Shown here: one piece after another, positions 24,701-33,700 of the stretch
Position numbering within the stretch: position 1 is the stretch's first letter
Layout: each line of letters begins with the position of its first letter
Origin: Phoronis australis
Taxonomy: Eukaryota > Phoronida > Phoronidae
Assembly (NCBI GenBank): GCA_002633005.1
Contig: NMRA01000026.1
Location: 1,665,599-1,729,598, forward strand
Length of the DNA stretch: 64,000 nucleotides
Direction: 5' to 3'
Made by a program: the position numbers and the translations under genes
The notes under the pieces: model-generated
What the model saw: only the letters and a program-made list of their open reading frames with translations
Database searches by the model: none
What the model was told of the DNA's origin: nothing

Positions 24701-27700
24701 GAGAGCCACAAGGGCCGGGTGGTGGCGGCAAGGGTCGAGACTGTCGTCCTGTTCCTACCCGGGGTCTGGAGCTGTATGCCGTCCCGCCTCGACTGGGAAA
24801 CATTACAGGAATCCTACAGGAAGCAGCTGCGTGATAAATTAGCTGAGGAGACGCGTCTAGACCAACAGGCACGGAGTATTTGATTACTCCTATGTTTTGT
24901 GTTTCTAAACACACTTATTAGTTTTACTCGTACGCATTGTCACTCTGTAATCACATGTTTGCCTCTTTCAAGTTGCTGATAAACTCTCCATAACCCGTCC
25001 CACTGAGGTCAGGGTTGAAACTCTCCACGTCTTGTACGGTGCTGAAGCCTCAAGGGATGAGGTCAGGAAATTTGCCCAACGTTTTTTCCACACAGCAGAT
25101 TGCACAAAAATGTCGTCAGAAGAGAGTGTGACATGTCGTTTAGCACGAGCCTCTCTCACGGATGTTCGTGTGCTTCGCTCGTGCTCAGCCACGACTGAGG
25201 TCGTTCTTCTTTTTCAGCTGGCGTCGAAGACGAGTACGTGAGTTAGCATTAGCTGCCATGTCTATAACTACTCCTCCCTCATCCGCAATGTACGGCGGAC
25301 GTCCATCACAAGCTTTTTCTTGCCATTAGTTGTATTATACAAACGTTTCTGCTTTGATTTCAGATGCATATCCGTACATCGCAGCTTTACTCTCAGTGCA
25401 AAACCTTTTTAGAACTCGCGTCAAAAACACTTTTTCAATGATCTCAACACCTCTCTCTCAAAATTATTGTCCAAAGCTGCACGAAGTATCAAATTATACC
25501 GCTTAGTCACAAGCATAATCTTGCACTTTTCTACAGAGCTCTCTGCTGACTGTCAGTTTTACTTTGTAGGGAGAAGAGGAAGACAAGGATGCTGAAGAGG
25601 AATCCGATGATGCAAAGAAATCGGATCCTACTCACTTTTCACAGTTAGATCCTAGGAGCATGAAGGTACTGTCAATTACTGTTTTGCATGACTTTGAGAA
25701 ACGATGGTGACTGATCACTTTAAGCACATGTCTTCCGTTGGCACCTGGGTCTACATGAGGATACGTAAACTTCGTTCACCATGCATTGCAACGGGGCTCA
25801 CATTTACTTCATTTAGGTTTTTTGGCGAGTCCTCGAGTTTCTTTGTCAATCCAGTTGTTGTTCCCTTGTGACTAGCCATCACAATTTGCTAGGGTAGTCT
25901 TCCATTTCCCTCCGACATGTTTTACATGCTAATCCATTTCTGTTAACTTTGTTTATTATAACGTTTTTGTCAAGACAACAATGGTTTTTGTTAAGCACAT
26001 TAAACGACCGTGACTGGCTTGGGTGATACCATTTTTCATCAAGTGTGTATTAAATATGTTGTTTCTTCACACCTGTGTTCATGTGCTACAGGTGAACGAC
26101 CTACGCAAGGAGCTGGAAGCGCGCAACATCAGCGCCAAGGGGCTCAAGTCGCAGCTTATTGCCCGTCTTACCAAGGCCACTAAGTCCGAACAAGAGAAAG
26201 AGGAAGAAGAAGAGGAGAATAAGAAGGTGAGTCACCCTGGTGTAGTCAAAGTACAAATAACATAGGAAAACAATTGTTACTGACCCTGGGTAGGTTTCAT
26301 GAAAAGTGACTTAAGTCAGAAATTTGGTAGAATGCAAATCATACATTTTCAAATTGGTTGTTCACAGGGGCAACGACTGCGCCTCTGTCAAAAAGACAAC
26401 TCGATTCAGGTCACCTTCGGTTACAAAATCACTCTTATTTTATTCCTTTTTCAGATTAGAAATTTACTTTTAGGCTTAAAAGGACTTAAAGTTCATTACT
26501 GGTTTAGATCAGGTTCATGAAGTTTTGTTTTTTTTGCAGTTGATTAGTTTCAGTTGCCAAAGAAGTGTGATAGTCACATTAATTGCGGGCGTTTTTCTTT
26601 TTTTTTTTGCTACCAATTTCAATTAAATCAGAGGCTAAGAACATGACGGTGCTCCAGGAAAGCAAATATGCCTTTGAAGAGAATCATCTATTACACCAGA
26701 AAGTGGTTTATGTTGGCGTTAAGTAACAACTTGGAGGTCACAGCCTCAGGTGTATTTTTTCTTATGTTTGGTGGTAATATTCTTGCGAATGTGAGACGGA
26801 ACAATAACTAATTTGAAAATGGAAAAGACGCGTGTGGTTACCCATGCGTGGTGATGCTGGTTTCTTTTGAGCCCTAGTGGCTTTCTGTCTCAGTCCTGCT
26901 GCTGTTTTGGCGACCTGTGTCCAGCTGTATGTAACTGTACCTGTGTCCAGCTGTATGTAACTGTGTAACTGTGTACGTGTGTCCACAGGAAGCTGAAGCA
27001 GCTCAAGCAGCAGCTGCCTCAGTGAGAGATGAAGAACCAATGGAATCTGAGACCAAAGACGATGATAGGAAGAAAAAGGATGTAAGTCTAGTCTCCATCT
27101 AGTACTAACCAGTCACGTGAAAACTTAGAAAAACACTGATGTGTTCACGGTGAGTGTATGGAAGTCGCATTGAGCTTGAGTCCTAGGGCCTGTTTTATCA
27201 AAGGTTGAAGTCCGGTTTGAGGCTCATTGTTGACGAGAGGACATAACTTTTTTGCAATTATAACGAAATCTTGCTACTGACATCAAGGTGGTCGTAGGTT
27301 ACAGTCGAGTTAGTGTCGCCTTCATTAACAATGTTAATGAATTGTTTGCCTCTAAAAATTGAAGATATGACCAACTGAGGAATGACTAGGTGTATGACCT
27401 TTGATAAAATGGAGACCTGGTATGTAACTCATGAACAACAACTTAAATTAGTCTAGTCCACTTATTCTTCCAGTGGTCATTAAGGGTGTGCTTTAGAGTA
27501 GTGATAGTCTGCCACAATGTTTTGGGTTGGAATTTTCCCATCTTCATGACACTACAAGCAGCTTTGCTTACATGAACATACTCTCGAATCACATTTGATG
27601 ATCGTCACTTTCTCGCCAGGAGGAGGATCGTAAACGCAAAGATGAGCGTGACAAGGCGGCGCGTGAACGTCGCTACACACTGCCCGATAACCCAGCCATT

Positions 27701-30700
27701 GTGGTTCACCCCTCCACTACAGCCAAAGGTGGTCGGTTCGACTGTACTGTCATGTCTCTCAGTGTGTTGCTGGACTACAGACCTGAGGACAACAAAGAAC
27801 ACTCATTTGAGGTAATATTGTCGGTGTGTTTATTAACTAGGACAGACTTGAAGTACACCTTTCTATCAATAAAAGCATTCTTCCCATGTGGAGTTCGTAC
27901 AAAAGTTGTGTATGGTCCATCCGCTAGTCATGCCAGCATTTCATTAATAGTTAATGTTTATGACTCCATGTCCACTGGTATGTGCAACCATTTTTAAGAA
28001 GTGAATGCTTCATAACTGTCTTTTTCCTGACATATTAGCTGTGGTCAGGTATTGTGCAACTTCAACAATAGATTACAGCAGTGACTTTGATTACCAACTT
28101 CTCTATACCATCACTGAAGACCAACCTCTTCATTAGTTCATTAAAGACTGACTTCCCCTGCCCTTCACTGAAAGCAAGTTCCTCAGCCTTTCTCTGAAAG
28201 AACTTGCCCTGACCATCGCTGAAGAACAACTTCCATTCACTGAAAACAACTTCTAATGTCCTGAACTGGAAACCAACTTCCCCAGTCCTTACTGAATTCA
28301 AACTCCTAGGCTTACATTGAAGACCAACTTCCTGAGTCCCCTAAAGACAAATTTCTTCAATCCTTCACCGAAGTCCATTTTCTGCACTACTTCACTGAAG
28401 ACTTGCCTTCCTAATCCTCTAATGAGGACAAACTTCCCCAGTGTTAAATGTTAAAGGGACCGCCAACTTCTCCTGGCCTTCTATGAAGACCAACTCTCTT
28501 ATTCATTCTTGTATCCTACAGGTGTCCTTGTTTGCTGAGCTATTCAACGAGATGCTGATGCGAGACTTTGGCTTCACCATGTACAAGTGCCTGTTGGCGG
28601 CACCAGAACCCAAGGAGGAAGACAAGGAGAAAAAGGATGAGAAGAAAGATGAAAAAAAAGACAAGTCAGGGAACTCGGTGAGTACACCTCAGTGTGAAGG
28701 ATAGCGCTTGCTGGTTGTAGTGGTGGTAGGTACATAAACTTTACACCAAATCGTTGTCGATGAACTCCTTCTATTGCTGGGATTTTTGTGCGCCTACATA
28801 TTTATATGTGGTCGCATATTGCCGTCATCTCTGTCTGGGCGTCCGCGGCTGTATCTCCAAAACCCCTTGCAGGATCTTATTGAAATTTGACAGGTGTGTT
28901 CCTATGGGGTTGACGACAGAGGGCGACGAGTTTCGGACCAACCCGAATACCGCTGTGCCCCCTTGTGGCAATTTTAGTTTTTTACATTTACCTCTGTATT
29001 TTCAAAGGCCCTTAATCGATTTACGTGAAATTTGGAACGTAGGCATCTATTAATAAGTTGACGCTATCCTCCGGTTTTTGGATGGATTGGAGGCATTTTG
29101 CACCATCTTGTGGCCATTTTTACTATTTTCGAGTAGTTTTTTTTTTTTGGCATCTGCCCCTCTAACAACCAAACCACTCGAAGGATGATTGTGAAAATTG
29201 GCATATGTGTTCTTACTATGAAGAAGACAGTTGACGATGATTTTCTGACGACTGACTACTGTGGCGCCTCCTAGTGGCAGTTTTGTTTGTTTTTGCGCCC
29301 ATGGCTGTATCTCCTAAACGCTCTACAGGATCTTTATTAAATTTAGCAAAATGTATTTATATGAAGTTGACAACAGACGACGGCGACTTTCGGACAGATC
29401 GGTGTACCGGTATGCCCCTTAGTGGCAATTATAGTTTTTTTATGTTTTCCTCCATATCTTCAAAGGTCTTCAACGGATTTCCATAAAATTTAGCACATAG
29501 ACATCTATTAGTGAGGTGACGCTAGCCATTGATCTTTGATTGATTCAAGGTATTTTGCGCCACCTAGTGGCCATTTTTGTTGTTTTCGAGTCTGTTTTTT
29601 GGCGTCCCTCCCTCTGTCAACCAAACCACTCTAAGGATGATTGTGAAAGTTGGCATGTATGTTCTTTCTATGAAGGAGACGGTTGACGAGTAATTTCCGA
29701 CGACTTCGACTACTGTGGTGTCTCCTAGTGGTGGTTTTGTTTTTTTGCACCCATACTTGTATCTTCTAAGCCCTCTGCAGGATCTTTATTAAATTTAGCT
29801 TGTGTATTTATATGAAGTTAACAAGAGAAGACAATAACTTTTAGAAGGATCCCACAAACACTGTGCCCCTAGTGGCAATTTCATTTGTTTTCATTTTTCT
29901 CTATTTCTTTGAAGTTCCTCGATGAATTTTATGAAATTCAGTAAATGGCTTTCTTTTAATGAAACAATGACATTTTCTGGTTTTCAGACGGATTCGGCGT
30001 ATTTTGCGCCATCTAGTGGCCATTTTGATGATACAAATAAACAACTCTAAAAGCATACCATTTGCGATGCATTCGTGGGCGCATTTTAACGCTACGCGTT
30101 GCTCTTGTATAGTATGTCTGCCGTATCTTCGCTTGTGGTCCACGTAAGATTCGCTCATCATCAACTTTTTGTTGGAGTAGCGCTTGAATTGTACCATAGT
30201 GTAGCGATGGTGTAGAACTGTGCCACTTTGAGCTTGTGACTGACTTACTGAAGGACTACTGGATAGGAATAGTCTTGGAGGAATTGATTTTATGTTATGG
30301 TATTAATAAAAGACACCCTTAACAAACATCGTTGAAGTGTGACTGGTCATAGGTTCCACTGATGTCCTGTTTCTGGATATACTTTGTTTTGTATGGCAAT
30401 GCTGTTGCTGTGTATGACCTTGTTCATGTATTGTTGTTCAGGAGCCAAGTTCAAAGAAGCGGAGGGTTGATGACAGGGTTGATGAGAAGAAGGAAGACAG
30501 GAAAGAGGATAAAGACAAGAAAGATGATCGTAAGGTGAGTGTTTCTTGTTAATCACAATACAAAGGTTACCGTGGCCATACCAGCACTGTCAGCACTACA
30601 CTCTGCCCCAGTGCTGTGTGTTATGTCTTAAGAGGGTGAATATGGCTTGTTGTTACTTAACAGAATGAACTAACATTCTGACATTTCATTGGTTTGGAAG

Positions 30701-33700
30701 TTGAGAAATACCTATAGGGTGTGCTGCATCAACAACAACAGACTTAACTCATTCCACACAAGTTTGTTTTCTGTGACCTCATCAATGTGGTATGGCATCG
30801 AGCAAAACAATTGGAACAATCCACCATACTCTGCTCTCCTTACCTCTGGACTCATTCTACTAGCCATCATTTCAGACTCACTCTACTAGCCATACTTACA
30901 GACTCATTCTACTAGCCATACTTTCAGACTCACTCTACTAGCCATACTTTTAGACTCATTCTACTTGCCATACTTTCAGACTCATTCTACTAGCCATACT
31001 TTTAGGCAGCACTTAACTTAAGGAGAACTTGACAAGTAGGATCTATTTTGTCGTTGCAGTTACTGTGTTTACATTTGTTTTCTTTGGTCCAAGATGGTCA
31101 GAATCTGTTGTTATACTTCAGAATAAAAAAGACGAGGAGGACGAAGAAGAGGATGATGATGACGAGGATGATGATGACAAGAAAGGTAGTGACCTCTGGT
31201 GTTGGGTTGGTTTGTTTACTGTGCGTTTGTAACACGGTGAAGACTCGGGTTGGCATGTAAAGTTTGTGTTTTTCTGTGTGCGTGTAGCACTTTAAAGCAT
31301 TTTACTTTGACTTTTCTTATTGATGAAACATCAGTTGATGTTTTATGGTGCAACAAATCTGTGACAGGTCAGTGTGTTTGAATATTACTACTTTAATTAA
31401 TTCTTTGCTGAACAAGGTGCTTGGAATTTCTGAAGAATGAGCTCCATGTCAGTCTGAGCCTGTTCAATACTAAAGAATTCGAGAACAATTTTAGATTTGT
31501 CACAATGGTTTAATGTCACACAATGGTTTAATGTATTCTCATCCACAAAGTTTTAACGCTTTTCCTTCTCTTACTGTTCATAACTGGTGTCTCCCTCTGT
31601 TGACGACAGACAAGAAGAAAGATAAGAAGAAGGAAAAGCAGAAGTACTTCACCAAGGACAGAGACTTGCTTCTGTCTTTTGTTTACTTTGACCAGAACCA
31701 CAGCGGCTATCTGCTAGACAAAGACTTGGAAGAGATAATTCATACATTGGGGCTGCACCTTTCTAGGGCACAGGTGAGACGGGGGGCAGGATTCTTTTGA
31801 TTGCTTGCCATTTGTTGTTTTATTTTGGCAACAGTCCAAAATGTAGATTGCGGAACTGCTGACGTTGGTCTTTGAAACCAGTTTTTGAAACGCTGTATTT
31901 CACGCTGTTGAAAGTTTTTAAAATACAGAAATGGGATTGAGCCTTTTATCTCTCATAAATTTGGTCTTGTAATATTCCTTACCGTGTAAGGTGTTGTTTC
32001 CGTTTCTGTTACAAACAGAAACAAAACATTGAAAGCATCAAGGACTAAAATAGCGCTTCGGAGTTAATTGGAATTGGCCAACCCTGAAATTTGATTTTGA
32101 ATATGGTGCATGTACACATTGCCTATGACTTGAGTTGGTAACGGAAATACAGTATCTTATGGTAGGGAATAATGAAACTGGTTTTACATGGCAGAGTAAA
32201 AGGACAAATTCAATTTTCGTTTTTAGTTACCTAAACAGTGGGAAATGCGGCTTTAATCATGTGGTGCTGTAGGATATGGTTTGGAAATTGGCAAGCATAG
32301 GTAATAGACCGTTGTTTAAGGAGAGTTTAAATTGTCTCACTTTGTGAAGAATAAAAGGTATGCCAATAACATGCGCTGGGTTTCAAAGTGTAGTAGTGTC
32401 ATAACATAATGATTTATAAATAGTTAAATTAAACATGTAGAATGTGAACAAATGTGAACTCTTGAGAGTCTCGCTTTGTCAAAGGATTTACATTGGAAAG
32501 AAGTGGATAAGTTCAGTTTTAGTTCCATCAGTTGTTGTTAGTGGTGTGACTACAGTGGACCGTTGTACTCCCAGTTGTTAGTGGTGTTACTACACTGGAC
32601 CGTTGTATGCCCAGTTGCAGGTGACATAATGATCGTACCTTTTATTGTAATGTAATTCTTTATCAACAAGTCAAATATTTGTCAGAAGGTAGAAAGACTA
32701 CAAATTTCATTTTTGACTTCATACCAGTCTCCATTAATTGGGGTATGTGACTAATTTTTTAATACCCCTCATGCAAAAGTGGAACATTTTAATAACAATT
32801 CCTAGTATCATTTTGCAGAGCAGTGCGTAAATCATAGTATCTGAAAGTTTAATGTGGATCAAATCAACAATTTCTGATATATGATGTCCAGAAGTTAGCC
32901 AGAGTTGCACATTTTTGTTGGGTACATTCCGTAACCTTAAAAAGACCTGAACTACATGTTTCGGCATTTCAGTATGATTTTTGAAAGTATAAAGGTCGGT
33001 TTCTGACATTCATATTTTCTTAAATAGTGCACGGTATTTTTCTTTTTGACTTTGAAAAATAAAAATTTATTTGCTCGTGAAGCCCCACGGTGAGTGCTAT
33101 TTTAGCGATGTCACTGAGGTTGCACAGCACAAAGAAACATAGGTGTCATTGGTCAAGCGTGTACATATTCAGTCAAAAGATCAACGTGTGCATACTTTCA
33201 ATCTTTTTGTTTTTCTTCCTTTTGACGTTGATGCATCCCAGGGCCTAGCCAGCCAGCTAGCTGTGTGAAGACTGTCGTAAAAATACAGTTAGGTGTGTTG
33301 GTCTCCGCTAGACCCTGAAAGTTCTGCTCGTCACCCCGTGAATAACTTATGAACATGTAGATCTATAAACCTGCAGGCGTGCATGTAAAGTTTGGATGTC
33401 AACCGACACTCAACTTGCCCACTGCAGCTGCTTTAGTGAAAAATGCTCTAATAACCATTTTCTTGTGTAATCCTCTGCCTTTTGTAATGAAGAAAAGTCG
33501 GTCGTTGTTTTGAAAACAGTGCACCCCTGGCCTGCGCCATTTTCTAAAATTTTGCGACATCTATTTGGAGATGATGACAGCTTTGCAGCAGCAAAGTTTG
33601 TTCTGAAATTCGGTTTGCTAGTATTAAAGTGTTAAGAACTTGAAATGAAATGAAACCAGTTCCAATAATTTGTTGTGACTTGTACACAGCTTTGTGGAAG

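Noticed and set aside
28062-28301. 79-codon minus frame with repeated FSDGQGK-like motifs
   Set aside because: The repetition comes from the intronic minisatellite; it is opposite CCAR1 intron 14 and has no start context or homologue.
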